Positions 22,553-39,000 are shown, counted from the stretch's first letter. The stretch: 64,000 bases of DNA from Cyrtodaria siliqua (GCA_037043455.1 JAWPHD010006813.1:1-64000); one strand, 5' to 3'. Program-made: numbers and translations. The notes: generated by a model not told the origin, from the sequence alone.

Positions 22553-23607
22553 ACAGTAGGGTACGTGTGAGGTTTGGTGCACCCTAGAACCTGGTTTAAA
22601 CCCCTAGCGGCCTTTTTGCCACTGACCGTTCCAAGGCGGTAGCCCTAATGTCAACCCTTTTGTGTGTGTGAAGTCTTATTTGGCCTTTTATTCATCTTTA
22701 AAGTTTTCCGGCCATGTTTTGTTTCATGAACATTTTTATGTTTATTTAAATCGAAATCAATACACAACAATATATATTTACAATATACACATTGCAATAA
22801 CTGTGAAAAGCGAGAATAAGGTTTATTTGATGACGTAGAAAACGTTGAACAGGTAAATTAATCCACAGGGAAATGTATTTATCAATGATCTGGCAATAGT
22901 TGTGCAGCTATGCAATTCAGATTTACCTCATTTTCTCCGTGCAGTCACGCAGTGGTAAAAGTAGTATCTACGTCATGCAAATAATACTTATTTTTACATA
23001 CAGCTTTGTTTCTCTCCGAGACTATCAAGAATTGTTCAAATTATGTTTAAGAGTTAAATGTGTTAATTTATAATACTACAAAAATGGTGGACATTCATCT
23101 TTAAAGTTGTTATTTGTTTCTGTGTGTGTTTGTGGTTTTCTGTCGTCCTTGAATGCTACTTTACCTGTTCGATGTTTTTATATCTATATTGAATATACTC
23201 ATTATGTAGGAATACTGTTTTCTACGGCTGTTTATACTGTTTATACTGTTTATATTTTTGCAGTAAAGCGCCTTATCAATACATATATTTCCATGACTAT
23301 TTAACAGATATATAAACAACATGTTTGATGCCTAAACATTGTTAATATAGAACATCGTGATTCAATAATGGAATACTGAAGAACTTAATTATTACAATTT
23401 GAAGTTTTGTAAAAACCAAAGCGTCACATTAATAACTGATATGTAAACTGTTTTTGTCTGTGTTAAAAGTTAGAAGAGCAGAAAAGAACGATCCGTACGT
23501 AATTATATCTAAGTAGATAACCCAATATACATGTATGTTACCGTGACAACTGTTTTCTCAACTGCCATTATTTTCCACTTGAGTAACACCATGATTCTAC
23601 ATAGTGT

Positions 23608-23672
23608 AGATCGTATAGTGGTTAGTGCTTCGCGTCGGTCGCTGTCTAACACGTGGCACAGCTAAGTGTTTT
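23608..23672 (+). pseudogene. Internally deleted tRNA-His module (unit B)
   Basis: Partner of 7409-7474: GATCGTATAGTGGTTAGTGC runs directly into the 3' tail GTCGCTGTCTAACACGTGGC, with the middle of the tRNA missing. Confidence 0.7.
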
Positions 23673-23771
23673 CTTTTGTATTCCTAAGAATCGTTTGTTT
23701 GTAGGATGTTTTACGTCATTTTCAACACATGTAAGGTTATATATGACGGTCGATCTTTTTTTGTGGTGGAG

Positions 23772-23936
23772 ACAGACCACCTACTTTTCCTGGGTAGAAC
23801 CAGTACCGTACGACATCCGCCATCCGTAAGAATCGACACTTCCTCACTTGCAAGTCGAGCTCCCAGTGGGATTCGAACCCGCAACGGTGAGGGGCGAATG
23901 TTTACAACGCAACGTCATTAACCATTCGCCACCGAT
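23772..23936 (-). mobile_element. tRNA-derived SINE, second family (unit B)
   Basis: Duplicate of 7570-7733. Its head abuts the (GATA)n tail of the LINE inserted at 23937. Confidence 0.7.
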
Positions 23937-25114
<1,178 letters not shown>

Positions 25115-25485
25115 ATATATAGTAGCGTCAACAGCTAAGGTCATATGACGACTTTTCCAGCTTTCATTGATGGAGAAATACCACACGTGTCCCTCCGGGC
25201 AATTTTCGTGCACGGCCGGGCACCATGTTAGAACCACCGACCTTCCATGAATATATAAAACATATATCTTAATAATCGATACCTACAAATGTTAATACAA
25301 AATATCGTGATTCAATAATATAATGCTGGAGAGCTTTATTATTATAATTTGCAGTTTTGTAAAATTTAGAGAGTCACGTATGCATATTTCTGTTGCGTTA
25401 AATTAAAATAACTTATAATTAATAATATTATTATTTTAAAGAACATGTGATGAAATATCTGAATATTGTCATGAGCCGTATTTAT

Positions 25486-25724
25486 ATGATATCACTCATT
25501 TGAATAGGTGATATCACTGATTCAGATTTAATTGAGTGATATTACCTATTCGAATCAGTGTTATCACCTATTCGTTCGAATAAGTGATATGACTCATTCA
25601 AACATATAATATCACCCATTCAATAGGTGAAAGCACCCTTTCGTAATAAGTGATATCACTGTTTCGAACAGATGATATCACCCATTCAATAGGTGATACT
25701 ACGCATTCAGATATCACCAAATGG
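25486..25724. repeat. Array of GTGATATCAC palindromes (unit B)
   Basis: Partner of 8087-8323. The 21-22 bp spacing is kept, though several palindrome cores are mutated on one side (for example GTGATATTACC). Confidence 0.85.
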
Positions 25725-26083
25725 TATTAACGTGTTATACGGCGCCCCATATATTTACGCTATTCAATTATATCATGAATTAAGCATTTGAATTCCAATT
25801 CTCTTGGATCGTAAATATTGCAGCAGGAGTCTGCAACAGGTCTCAAATTAAAGAGAATGTTATCCTGTGTGTTGTGCTATTATTGTATTCTTTCTGTCTT
25901 CAATATATGAAGAAGAAACGAAAATCGAGATTTGTCCGTTTTACCTTGCCTTTGACGATATTATGGCTGATTTGAGCCGGTTCCCAATCCCTACCGCTTT
26001 GATCTTTGGTTAAACATTTCATTTCACGTAAAACTACGGTTGTACATAGTGTAAGCTACTCAATTGTCATCTTATCGCTGATA

Positions 26084-26152
26084 GCCGTGATCGTATATAG
26101 TGGTTAGTACGTTGTGGCCGAGACAACCCAGGTTCGAATCCTGGTCACGGCA
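26084..26152 (+). pseudogene. Degenerate tRNA-His copy (unit B)
   Basis: Partner of 8683-8751. The acceptor stem is here a perfect GCCGTGA/TCACGGC, but the same deletion before the anticodon loop destroys the anticodon stem. Confidence 0.8.
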
Positions 26153-26921
26153 GACATGTGACAGTTGCTGTCTAACACTCGGCACAGCTAAGCATGCATT
26201 TTTATTCCTAAAAATCAACACAATTATATAAATACAAACGTTTGTATGAATATTTATAAATCGTTTAGGATAAATCTAACCTTCTGTATATTGTGAATTC
26301 GTCTGATAAATATAGGTCAACCAGAATACAGGTCTATATTGATTCGTATCTGTGGTTTTGGTGCATGTCTGATATCTCCATCAATTGATTACTATAACGC
26401 TTGAAAATCTACCGAGAAAATAGAACAACTGGTAGAGTAGAGTATTTCAATCTCGAGAGGAACTGAACCGCTAGCGTTCAAACACCAGACTCGGTATTAT
26501 TAGTTATATATATATATATACTTTTTATATTATTATTAATTATTTTTCATTTAAATTACATGTATTTGTTAGAGACCTTAGGCCTTGTATTTTTGTATGA
26601 TTATGATGTTTTGTATATATATATATATCTGCCATAGTCACAATACTTCCGTTCAACAAAGCATTAAACATAACGTATACATGACTGACAAGGGCTTATT
26701 CAATACATAATGAAATATGTGATTTGCACGTGTATTTATTCCACCTGCTATTCACATGGTTTCCTTCAGCTGGTTTGACCAGTTAATTCGTTTAATCCTT
26801 ATGTTATTAATTATATATACGTCTTCAGTTTCAGAAATTTGTTTTAAATAAAAATGCAACTTAGAGCAATTTTGACCTGTTTAAAAAGCACTAAATGTGC
26901 ATATAGTAATTACAAATATCA

Positions 26922-27003
26922 TACCTAAAGTGGATTCGAACCATCTACCGAGGAGGGAAAACTATAATTTTAGGCATAGCACCTCTAACCACTGAGCCAA
27001 TCT
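26922..27003 (-). pseudogene. tRNA-like (class II) element, unit B
   Basis: Partner of 9582-9663 with a handful of substitutions. The B box GGTTCGAATCC is retained. Confidence 0.5.
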
Positions 27004-27009
27004 TTTATA

Positions 27010-27863
27010 CAGGTTATATTCCACTAAATCAGTCGGATGTGCTCGCCTGGTGCATTCGAAAGTAGTTGTGTATTAAAGAGCGCCAATCTTCTTCTTTTTA
27101 AATTGTTTTTAGTGCAGTTTCCTGTTAATGTTTGCCTTTACCTATATCCTGGACATGTTATTGATATTTGAAAAGGCAGTTCATCAAGTTTTTGACAGTT
27201 GTTTATGTACATTTCAGAAGTGAAAGTAGACGTGGTATGAAATTGCAAGGGGTAAAAATAACGTTGACCTTTGACCCAGTGTTAGTATAGAGCTGAAGAA
27301 ACGTTCTTAGAATATATTAACGCCGCATCCCACCCCACCCCAAACTTTCCTTGTTGATGTTTAATAGCAGACATATTTATTTGCATGATAAAGTAAGTTT
27401 TCCAGAATTCTAACCAGGTTTGAGATTTTAACAGGTTGTCAACATTCTCACTTTACCTTGGACACTCATTTATGCTATTATAAGGTTATAATAGCGTAAA
27501 TGAGTCTCCATACCCTTTCCACAGTAAAAAAAGAGTATGATAATGGACCTTTGGAAACGGCCGAGCTCGAATGAGACTGTTCATGAGCGGTAGTGAAATA
27601 TGCTAGGTACCACACACGCCCTCTAGCCCCGGGTTGAGCAGTACTCAATATTCATTAAAATCAACAGTACAGACTTTTAACCATCCCGAAGATGGCAAGC
27701 ATACGGCGGTGGATATAGCAATATGTGTATCTTTATTTCATCCCCTATATACAGCGGCGTATGGTCCCATGATCAAAAACACACAGATAAAAGTCCAGAC
27801 TCCATTGTGCATATAATCGTCGGGTAGGACGCCTGTCGTAGGCGGACGGACTATAATCCTTAG

Positions 27864-27899
<36 letters not shown>

Positions 27900-28370
27900 T
27901 TGGAAACGGCCGAGCACGACACGTACGAAATATTGCAGTCTCGGTTTGATTGAGACTGTTCATGTTAGAATGTAGACAACCTGTTAAAAACTCAAACTTG
28001 ATTAGAATTCTGGGAAACTTACTTTATCATGCAAATAAACATGTCTGCTATTAAACATCAACAAGGAAATAGGGGGTTTAATACTTCTAAGAAACATTTC
28101 TTCAGTTGTATACTACACCGGGACAAAGGTCAAAGCTATTTTTACCCCTTCGTACCCTGTCTACTTTCTCTTCTGAAATGTATATCAAAAACTGTCAAAA
28201 ACATGATAAGCTCCCTTTTCAAATATCAACAACATGTCCAGAATACAGTTACAGCCAAAAAATAACAGGAAATTAAACAAAAGAAAGTTGTTAAAGAGAA
28301 AAAGATTAGCACTCTTTAATACAGAACTACTTTCGACTACACATCCGGCTGATTCAGTGGAATTAAACCT
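27010..28370. mobile_element. Second inverted-repeat element (unit B), without foldback
   Basis: Partner of 9670-12976. The left arm starts near 27010 and the right arm ends near 28370. The interior is shorter than in unit A and includes a CA tract (27867-27897) next to a copy of TTTGGAAACGGCCGAGCACG. The right terminus holds the single uninterrupted ATTAAACC that is the empty site for the unit A foldback element. Confidence 0.7.
27867..27897. repeat. (CA)n microsatellite
   Basis: About 15 CA units, private to unit B, at the point where the interior of the inverted-repeat element is deleted relative to unit A. Confidence 0.95.
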
Positions 28371-29796
28371 ATAACATGCATCTGTCTTTGTTCTAATGAC
28401 CGGAACATATACATATGTTGTTTTATAATTTGATCTTATTTATACCTGTACACCCCTATTTATCTATAATTGGACATCGGTTAATGTACAAGTCAGATTC
28501 GATTTATCCTAAACGATTTATAACAAAGATATCTAAATGTCTGATACCTATAAAATGTTAATATAAAACATCGTTATTCAATAATGGAATCCTGAACTGC
28601 TTACTTATTATAATTATAAGTTTTGTAAAATTCAAAGCGTCCCATTAATCACCGATATATAAACTGTTTGTGTCCGTGTTAAAAGTTAAATGACAAGAAA
28701 AGGACGATCAGACTTGTTAAGATCTACTTAATCGCCAGTATAATGTATGTTACCGTGACAACTGTTTTCTCAACTGTGGCATTAGTCTACGCTTGCGTAA
28801 AAGCTCTGGTATTAATCATTTTAAGCATAGTAATCGATTAAATAAACTTTAATCAATTGATCGCAAAAACTAAAATTTTAGAAAGATCATGAGCTTTCTA
28901 GACATATTTTAGTCCTTTTTGTACCACTGTTTTAATCACGTTGGAATATACTGTAAATATATTCTGTTTTGTTTGAGGACCATAATTATGTTAGACTGTC
29001 TAGTAGACAAGTATGTAATCCTCTTGAAATAAAGATATTATTATTATTATTAGTAGTAGTAGTAGTATTACTTGCTAAAGATCTTAGAATCGAAATATTG
29101 GAAAGCCTTTGTGATATTTTCTACATTATTGTTACAAATAATAGTCTCGTACGAAACGTTTTCCATGAAATCCCGCTGACATGACTTTCAAATTACCCAC
29201 CTTCATCGCAGTTACAAACTCGTTTAATAATGAAAATATGTCCTTTAGAAAATGCCTCGATCTATATTGAAATGAACATCAAAACCTATATTTTGCATCT
29301 ATGTTTTTTTAATCCGGGGAAAATTTCCCCGAACCCTGCTAGCGTATCCACGTCGCTCAATAAATACATCGTGCCTACACATCATTTCAGACATGGGCCG
29401 CTAGCTCTTATAAGTACCCCGATTTTAAATGCTAATTAAACATTCATTTTGCATCTTCATTTGCTCAACTGTTGAACACGCGATGACTGAGTATAATCCG
29501 ATTACCAATGTATTTATTTTCATGTAGGCCTATTTGATGAATCATTTAAAAATATATTGATGAGTTTTCATACTATCAATACAAAGCGTTTTAGTGTCGT
29601 CTAGTGTATTACATTTGTTTTAAATATGACAAACATCTGTAGATATAAATTATTAACGTTACTGATAACCTATATTTAAACACAATAAACATGATTAATA
29701 ATTCCGCATTAAAATTTAAATGAAAGTGTTACATGTTTCCGTTAACTGTTTTAAACCCCTTTTATATCGTTTAACCGTTCAGACAGCTTTAACTAT

Positions 29797-30060
29797 GCAT
29801 TATTCAGCTTAGCGGTGATAGCCGTGATCGTATAGTGGTTAGTACTTCGCGTTGTGGCCGCGACAACCCAGGTTCGAATCCTGGTCACGGCAGGTCTGTG
29901 ACAGTCGCTGTCTAACACTCGGCACAGCTAAGCATTTTTTTCCGTTTTGCGTTAAATGAAAACAAGTATTGTATATATTATTATAAGATATCTTGTTATA
30001 AGGAATTTTAGCTTAAAAAACATCTAAAAATACTGTCTACTAAAAATGTAACACTAACAT
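29797..30060. repeat. Start of a third duplication unit, running into satellite
   Basis: This stretch repeats the tRNA-His gene and its downstream flank (TAAGATATCTTGTTATAAGG near 29983) seen at 1-420 and 14399-14860. Relative to unit B it lacks about 180 bp just after the tRNA. It then enters the 61-bp repeats at the same relative place as units A and B, but here the array runs for 13.4 kb and the unit does not resume afterwards: no tRNA-Asn and no long-TIR element follow the satellite. Confidence 0.85.
29821..29892 (+). tRNA. tRNA-His (GTG)
   Basis: Best-preserved plus-strand copy. Perfect acceptor GCCGTGA/TCACGGC, D-arm TAGTGGTTAGTA, anticodon arm TCGCG-TTGTGGC-CGCGA, T arm CCAGG-TTCGAAT-CCTGG. 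The conserved downstream tail GTCTGTGACAGTCGCTGTCT leads to a T-run at about 29935-29941. It lies just upstream of the expanded satellite. Confidence 0.95.
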
Positions 30061-33000
30061 GTAACATTTTCTAAATATATACAACTGCTTGAATTATGTG
30101 CCTGACACTTCCTTGAACATACTCGTTCTCTTTCAATTGTTTGAATTCTGTGGCTCTTCCTCTTGACACTGTGTTGAACGTACTCGTTCTATTTCAAATG
30201 CTTGCATTTTGTGCCCTTTCTCCTCGATACAACATTGAACATACCCGTTCTCTTCCAACTGCTTGAATTATGTGCCTATTCTCCTTGACACTGTCTTGAA
30301 CATACTCGATCTCTTCTAACTGCTTGAAGTTTGTGCCTATTCTCCTTGACATTGTCTTGAACATACTCGTTCTCTTCCAACTGCTTGAATTATGTGCCTA
30401 TTCTCCTTGACACTGTCTTGAACATACTCGTTCTCTTTCAATTGTTTGAATTATTTGCCTATTCTCTTTGACACTGTCTTGAACATACTCGTTCTCTTCC
30501 AACTGTTTGATTAATTTGCCTATTCTCTTTGACACAGTCTTGAACATACTCGTTCTCTTCCAACTGCTTGAATTATGTGCCTATACTCCTTGACACTGTC
30601 TTGACGTTCTCTTCCAACTGCTTGAATTATTTGCCTATTCTCCTTCACACTGTCTTGAACATACTCGTTCCCTTCCAACTGTTTGGTTAATTTGCCTATT
30701 CTCTTTGACACAGTCTTGAACATACTCGTTCTCTTCCAACTGCTTGAATTATGTGCCTATACTCCTTGACACTGTCTTGACGTTCTCTTCCAACTGCTTG
30801 CATTATGTGCCTATTCTCATTGGCATTGTCTTTCTCCTTGACACTGTCTTGAACATACTCGTTCTCTTTCAATTGTTTGAATTATTTGCCTATTCTCTTT
30901 GACACTGTCTTGAACATACTCGTTCTCTTCCAACTGTTTGATTAATTTGCCTATTCTCTTTGACACAGTCTTGAACATACTCGTTCTCTTCTAACTGCTT
31001 GAATTATGTGCCTGTTCTCCTTGACACTGTCTTGAACATACTCGTTCTCTTCTAACTGCTTGAAATATGTGCCTATTCTCCTTGACATTGTCTTGAACAT
31101 ACTCGTTCTCTTCCAACTGCTTGAATTATGTGCCTATTCTCCTTGACACTGTCTTGAACATACTCGTTCTCTTTCAATTGTTTGAATTATTTGCCTATTC
31201 TCTTTGACACTGTCTTGAACATACTCGTTCTCTTCCAACTGCTTGAATTATGTGCCTATTCTCCTTGACACTGTCTTGAACATACTCTTTCTCTTCTAAC
31301 TGCTTGAATTATGTGCCTATTCTCCTTGACACTGTCTTGAACATAATTGTTCTCTTCCAACTGCTTGAATTATGTGCCTATTCTCCTTGACACTGTCTTG
31401 AACTTACTCGTTCTCTTCCAACTTCTTGAATTATGTGCCTATTTTCATTAACACTGTCTCGAACATACTCGTTCTCTTTCAACTGCTTGCATTATGTGCC
31501 TTTATTCATTAACACTGTCTCGAACATACTCGTTCTCTTTCAACTGCTTGAATAATGTGCCTGTTCTCCTTGACACTGTCTTGAACATACTCGTTCTCTT
31601 CTAACTGCTTGAATTATGCGCCTATTCTCCTTGACATTGTCTTGAACATACTCGTTCTCTTCCAACTGCTTGAATTATGTGCCTATTCTCCTTGACACTG
31701 TCTTGAACATACTCGTTCTCTTTCAATTGTTTGAATTATTTGCATATTCTCTTTGACACTGTCTTGAACATACTCGTTCTCTTCCAACTGCTTGAATTAT
31801 GTGCCTATTCTCCTTGACACTGTCTTGAACATACTCTTTCTCTTCTAACTGCTTGAATTATGTGCCTTTTCTCCTTGACACTGTCTTGAACATAATTGTT
31901 CTCTTCCAACTGCTTGAATTATGTGCCTATTCTCCTTGACACTGTCTTGAACATACTCGTTCTCTTCCAACTTCTTGAATTATGTGCCTATTTTCATTAA
32001 CACTGTCTCGAACATACTCGTTCTCTTTCAACTGCTTGAATTATGTGCCTATATTCATTAACACTGTCTCGAACATACTCGTTCTCTTTCAACTGCTTGA
32101 ATAATGTGCCTTTTCTCCTTGACACTGTCTTGAACATACGCGTTCTCTTCCAACTGCTTGAATTATGTGCCTATATTCATTAACACTGTCTCGAACATAC
32201 TCGTTCTCTTTCAACTGCTTGAATTATGTGCCTATTCTCCTTGACACTGTCTTGAACATACGCGTTCTCTTCCAACTGCTTGAATTATGTGCCTATTTTC
32301 ATTAACACTGTCTCGAACATACTCATTCTCTTTCAACTGCTTGAATTATGTGCCTATTCTCCTTGAAACTGTCTCAAACATACTCGCTCTCTTTCAACTG
32401 CTTGAATTATGTGCCTATTCTCCTTGACACTGTCTCGAACATACTCGCTCTCTTTCAACTGCTTGAATTATATGCCTATTCTCCTTGAAACTGTCTTGAA
32501 AATACTCGTTCTCTTCCAATTCTTTGAATTATGTGTCTGTTGTCCCTGACGCTGTCTTGAACATACTCGTTCTCTTTCAGCTGTTTGAGTATGTGCCTTT
32601 CCTACTTTACATAACCTTGAACATTATCGTTCTCTTTTAACTGCTTGAATTCTGGGCCCTATCTACATGACACAACCTTGAACATACTCGTTCTCTTCCA
32701 ACTGCTTGAATTATGTGCCTATTCTCCTTGATACTGTCTTGAACATACTCGTTCGCTTCTAACTGCTTGAATTATGTGCCTATTCTCCTTGACACTGTCT
32801 TAAACATACTCGTTCTCTTCCAACTGCTTGAATTATGTGCCTATTCTCCTTGACACTGTCTTGAACATACTCGTCCTCTTCTAACTGCTTGACTTATGTG
32901 CCTATTCTCCTTGACACTGTCTTGAACATACTCGTTCTCTTCCAACTGCTTGAATTATGTGCCTATTCTCCTTGACACTGTCTTGAACATACTCGTTCTC

Positions 33001-36000
33001 TTCCAACTGCTTGAATTATGTGCCTATTCTCCTTGACACTGTCTTGAACATACTCGTTCTCTTCTAACTGCTTGAATTATGTGCCTATTCTCCTTGACAC
33101 TGTCTTGAACATACTCGTTCTCTTCTAACTGCTTGAATTATGTGCCTATTCTCCTTGACACTGTCTTGAACATACTCGTTCTCTTCCAACTGCTTGAATT
33201 ATGTGCCTATTCTCCTTGAAACTGTCTTGAACATACTCTTTCTCTTTCAATTGTTTGAATTATATGCCTATTCTCTTTGATACTGTCTTGAACATACTCG
33301 TTCTCTTCCAACTGCTTGAATTATGTGCCTATTCTCATTGACACTGTCTTGAACATACTCGTTCTCTTCCAACTGCTTGAATTATGTGCCTATTCTCCTT
33401 GACACTGTCTTGAACATACTCGTTCTCTTCTAACTGCTTGAATTATGTGCCTATTCCCCATGACACTGTCTTGAACATACTTGTTCTCTTCCAACTGCTT
33501 GAATTATGTGCCTATTCTCCTTGACACTGTCTTGAACATACTCGTTCTCTTCCAACTGCTTGTATTATGTGCCTATTCTCATTGAAACTGTCTTTCTCCT
33601 TGACACTGTCTTGAACATACTCGTTCTCTTCCAACTTCTTGAATTATGTGCCTATTTTCATTAACACTGTCTCGAACATACTCGTTCTCTTTCAACTGCT
33701 TGAATTATGTGCCTATATTCATTAACACTGTCTCGAACATACTCGTTCTCTTTCAACTGATTGAATAATGTGCCTATTCTTCTTGACACTGTCTTGAACA
33801 TACGCGTTCTCTTCCAACTGCTTGAATTATGTGCCTATTTTCATTAACACTGTCTCGAACATACTAATTCTCTTTCAACTGCTTGAATTATGTGCCTATT
33901 CTCCTTGACACTGTCTCGAACATACTCGCTCTCTTTCAACTGCTTGAATTATGTGCCTATTCTCCTTGACACTGTCTCGAACATACTCGCTCTCTTTCAA
34001 CTGCTTGAATTATGTGCCTATTCTCCTTGAAACTGTCTTGAACATACTCGTTCTCTTCCAATTCTTTGAATTATGTGTCTGTTGTCCCTGACGCTGTCTT
34101 GAACATACTCGTTCTCTTTCAGCTGCTTGGAGTATGTGCCTTTCCTACTTTACATAACCTTGAACATTATCGTTCTCTTTTAACTGCTTGAATGCTGGGC
34201 CCTATCTCCATGACACAACCTTGAACATACTCGTTCTCTTCCAACTGTTTGAATTATGTGCCTATTCTCATTGACACTGTCTTGAACATACTCGTTCTCT
34301 TCCAACTGCTTGAATTATGTGCCTATTCTCCTTGACACTGTCTTGAACATTCTCGTTCTCTTCTAACTGCATGAATTATGTGCCTATTCTCCTTGACAAT
34401 GTCTTGAACATACTCGTTCTCTTCCAACTGCTTGAATTATGTGCCTATTCTCATTGACACTGTCTTGAACTTACTCGTTCTTTTCTAACTGCATGAATTA
34501 TGTGCCTATTCTCCTTGACACTGTCTTGAACATACTCGTTCTCTTCTAACTGCGTAAATTATGTGCCTATTCTCCTTGACACTGTCTTGAACATACTCGT
34601 TCTCTTCTAACTGCTTGAATTATGTGCCTATTCTCCTTGACACTGTCTTGAACATACTCTTCTCTTCCAACTGCTTGAATTATGTGCCTATTCTCCTTGA
34701 CACTGTCTTGAACATACTCGTTCTCATTCAATTGTTTGAATTATTTGCCCATTCTCTTTGACACTGTCTTGAACATACTCGTTCTCTTCCAACTGCTTGA
34801 ATTATGTGCATATTCTCCTTGACACTGTCTTGAACATACTCGTTCTCTTCCAACTGCTTGCATTATGTGCCTATTCTCCTTGACACTGTCTTGAACATAC
34901 TCGTTCTCTTCTAACTGCTTGAATTATGTGCCTATTCTCCTTGACACTGTCTTGAACATACTTGTTCTCTTCCAACTGCTTGAATTATGTGCCTATTCTC
35001 CTTGACACTGTCTTGAACATACTCGTTTGCTTCCAACTGCTTGCATTATGTGCCTATTCTCATTGACACTGTCTTTCTCCTTGACACTGTCTTGAACATA
35101 CTCGTTCTCTTCCAACTTCTTGAATTATGTGCCTATTTTCATTAACACTGTCTCGAACATACTCGTTCTCTTTCAACTGCTTGAATTATGTGCCTATATT
35201 CATTAACACTCTCTCGAACATACTCGTTCTCTTTCAACTGCTTGAATTATGTGCCTATTCTCCTTGACACTGTCTTGAACATACGCGTTCTCTTCCAACT
35301 GCTTGAATTATGTGCCTATATTCATTAACACTGTCTCGAACATACTCGTTCTCTTTCAACTGCTTGAATTATGTGCCTATTCTCCTTGAAACTGTCTTGA
35401 ACATACGCGTTCTCTTCCAACTGCTTGAATTATGTGCCTATTTTCATTAACACTGTCTCGAACATACTCATTCTCCTTCAACTGCTTGAATTATGTGCCT
35501 ATCCTACTTGTAACTGTCTCGAACATATTCGCTCTCTTTCAACTGCTTGACTTATGTGCCTATTCTCCTTGACACTGTCTCGAACATACTCGCTCTCTTT
35601 CAACTGCTTGAATTATGTGCCTATTCTCCTTGAAACTGTCTTGAACATACTCGTTCTCTTCCAATTCTTTGAAGTATGTGTCTGTTGTCCCTGACGCTGT
35701 CTTGAACATACTCGTTCTCTTTCAGATGCTTGGAGTATGTGCCTTTCCTACTTTACATAACCTTGAACATTATCGTTCTCTTTTAACTGCTTGAATTCTG
35801 GGCCCTATCTCCATGAAACAACCTTGAACATACTCGTTCTCTTTCAACTGCTTGAAGTATGTGCCAATTCTCCTTGACACTGTCTTGAACATATTCGTTC
35901 TCTTTCTACTCCTTGAATTATGTGCCTTGTCTGCTTGACACTGTCTTAAACATACTCGTTTTCTTCCAACTGCTTGAATTATGTACCTTTTCTGCTTGAC

Positions 36001-39000
36001 ACAGTCTTGAACATACTCGTTCTCTTTTAATTGTTTGAATTATTTGCTTATTCTATTTGACACTGTCTTGAACATACTCGTTCTCTTCCAACTGCTTGAA
36101 TTATGTGCCTATTCTCCTTGACACTGTCTTGAACATACTCGTTCTCTTCTAACTGCTTGAATTATGTGCCTATTCTCCTTGACACTGTCTTGAACATACT
36201 TGTTCTCTTCAAACTGCTTGAATTATGTGCCTTTTCTCCTTGACTCTGTCTTGAACATACTCGTTCTTTTCTAACTGCTTGCATTATGTGCCTATTCTCA
36301 TTGACACTGTCTTTCTCGTTGACACTTTCTTGAACATACTCGTTCTCTTCCAACTTCTTGAATTATGTGCCTATTTTCATTAACACTGTCTCGAACATAC
36401 TCGTTCTCTTTCAATTGCTTGAATTATGTGCCTATATTAATTAACACTGTCTCGAACATACTCGTTCTCTTTCAACTGCTTGAATAATGTGCCTAATCTC
36501 CTTGACACTGTCTTGAACATACGCATTCTCTTCCAACTGCTTGAATTATGTGCCTATATTCATTAACACTGTCTCGAACATACTCGTTCTCTTTCAACTG
36601 CTTGAATTATGTGCCTATTCTCCTTGACACTGTCTTGAACATACGCGTTCTCTTCCAACTGCTTGAATTATGTGCCTATTTTCATTAACACTGTCTCGAA
36701 CATACTCATTCTCTTTCAACTGCTTGAATTATGTGCCTATTCTCCTTGACACTGTCTCGACAAACTCGCTCTCTTTCAACTGCTTGAATTATGTGCCTAT
36801 TGTCCTTGACACTGTCTCGAACATACTCGCTCTCTTTCAACTGCTTGAATTATGTGCCTATTCTCATTGAAACTGTCTTGAACATACTCGTTCTCTTCCA
36901 ATTCTTTGAATTATGTGTCTGTTGTCCCTGACGCTGTCTTGAACATACTCGTTCTCTTTCAGCTGCTTGGAGTATGTGCCTTTCCTACTTTACATAACCT
37001 TGAACATTATCGTTCTCTTTTAACTGCTTGAATTCTGGGCCCTATCTCCATGACACAACCTTGAACATACTCGTTCTCTTCCAACTGTTTGATTTATGTG
37101 CCTATTCTCCTTGACACTTTCTTGAACATACTCGTTCTCTTTTAACTGCTTGAATTATGTGCCTATTCTCCTTGACACTGTCTTGAACATACTCGTTCTC
37201 TTCCAACTGCTTGAATTATGTGCCTATTCTCCTTGATACTGTCTTGAACATACTCGTTCTCTTCCAACTGCTTGAATTATGTGCCTATTCTCCTTGACAC
37301 TGTCTTGAACATACTCGTTCTCTTCTAACTGATTGAATTATGTGCCTATTCTCCTTGACACTGTCTTGAACATACTCGTTCTCTTCTAACTGCTTAAATT
37401 ATGTGCCTATTCTCCTTGACACTGTCTTGAACATACTCGTTCTCTTCTAACTGCTTGAATTATGTGCCTATTCTCCTTGACACTGTCTTGAACATACTCG
37501 TTCTCTTCCAACTGCTTGAATTATGTGCCTATTCTCCTTGACATTGTCTTGAACATACTCGCTCTCTTTCAATTGTTTGAATTATTTGCCTATTCTCTTT
37601 GACACTGTCTTGAACATACTCGTTCTTTTCCAACTGCTTGAATTATGTGCCTATTCTCCTTGACACTGTCTTGAACATACTCGTTCTCTTCCAACTTCTT
37701 GCATTATGTGCCTATTCTCATTGACACTGTCTTGAACATACTCGTTCTCTTCTAACTGCTTGAATTATGTGCCTATTCTCCTTGACACTGTCTTGAACAT
37801 ACGTGTTCTCTTCCAACTGCTTGAATTATGTGCCTATTCTCCTTGACACTGTCTTGAACATACTCGTTCTCTTCCAACTGCTTGCATTATGTGCCTATTC
37901 TCATTGACACTGTCTTTCTCCTTGACACTGTCTTGAACATACTCGTTCTCTTCCAACTTCTTGAATTATGTGCCTATTTTCATTAACACTGTCTCGAACA
38001 TACTCGTTCTCTTTCAATTGCTTCAATTATGTGCCTATATTCATTAACACTGTCTCGAACATACTCGTTCTCTTTCAACTGCTTGAATAATGTGCCTATT
38101 CTCCTTGACACTGTCTTGAACATACGCGTTCTCTTCCAACTGCTTGAATTATGTACCTATATTCATTAACACTGTCTCGAACATACTCGTTCTCTTTCAA
38201 CTGCTTGAATTATGTGCCTATTCTCCTTGACACTGTCTTGAACATACGCGTTCTCTTCCAACTGCTTGAATTATGTACCTATATTCATTAACACTGTCTC
38301 GAACATACTCGTTCTCTTTCAACTGCTTGAATTATGTGCCTATTCTCCTTGACACTGTCTTGAACATACGCGTTCTCTTCCAACTGCTTGAATTATGTGC
38401 CTATTTTCATTAACACTGTCTCGAACATACTCATTCTCTTTCAACTGTTTGAATTATGTGCCTATTCTCCTTGACACTGTCTCGAACATACTCGCTCTCT
38501 TTCAACTGCTTGAATTATGTGCCTATTCTCCTTGACACTGTCTCGAACATACTCGCTCTCTTTCAACTGATTGAATTATGTGCCTATTCTCCTTGAAACT
38601 GTCTTGAACATACTCGTTCTCTTCCAATTCTTTGAATTATGTGTCTGTTGTCCCTGACGCTGTCTTGAACATACTCGTTCTCTTTCAGCTGCTTGGAGTA
38701 TGTGCCTTTCCTACTTTACATAACCTTGAACATTATCGTTCTCTTTTAACTGCTTGAATTCTGGGCCCTATCTCCATGGCACAACCTTGAACATACTCGT
38801 TCTCTTCCAACTGCTTGAAGTATGTGCCTATTCTCCTTGACACTGTCTTGAACATACTCGTTCTCTTTCTACTCCTTGAATTATGTGCCTTGTCTGCTTG
38901 ACACTGTCTTAAACATACTCGTTTTCTTCCAATTGCTTGAATTGTGTACCTTTTCTGCTTGACACAGTCTTGAACATACTAGTTCTCTCCCAACTGCTTG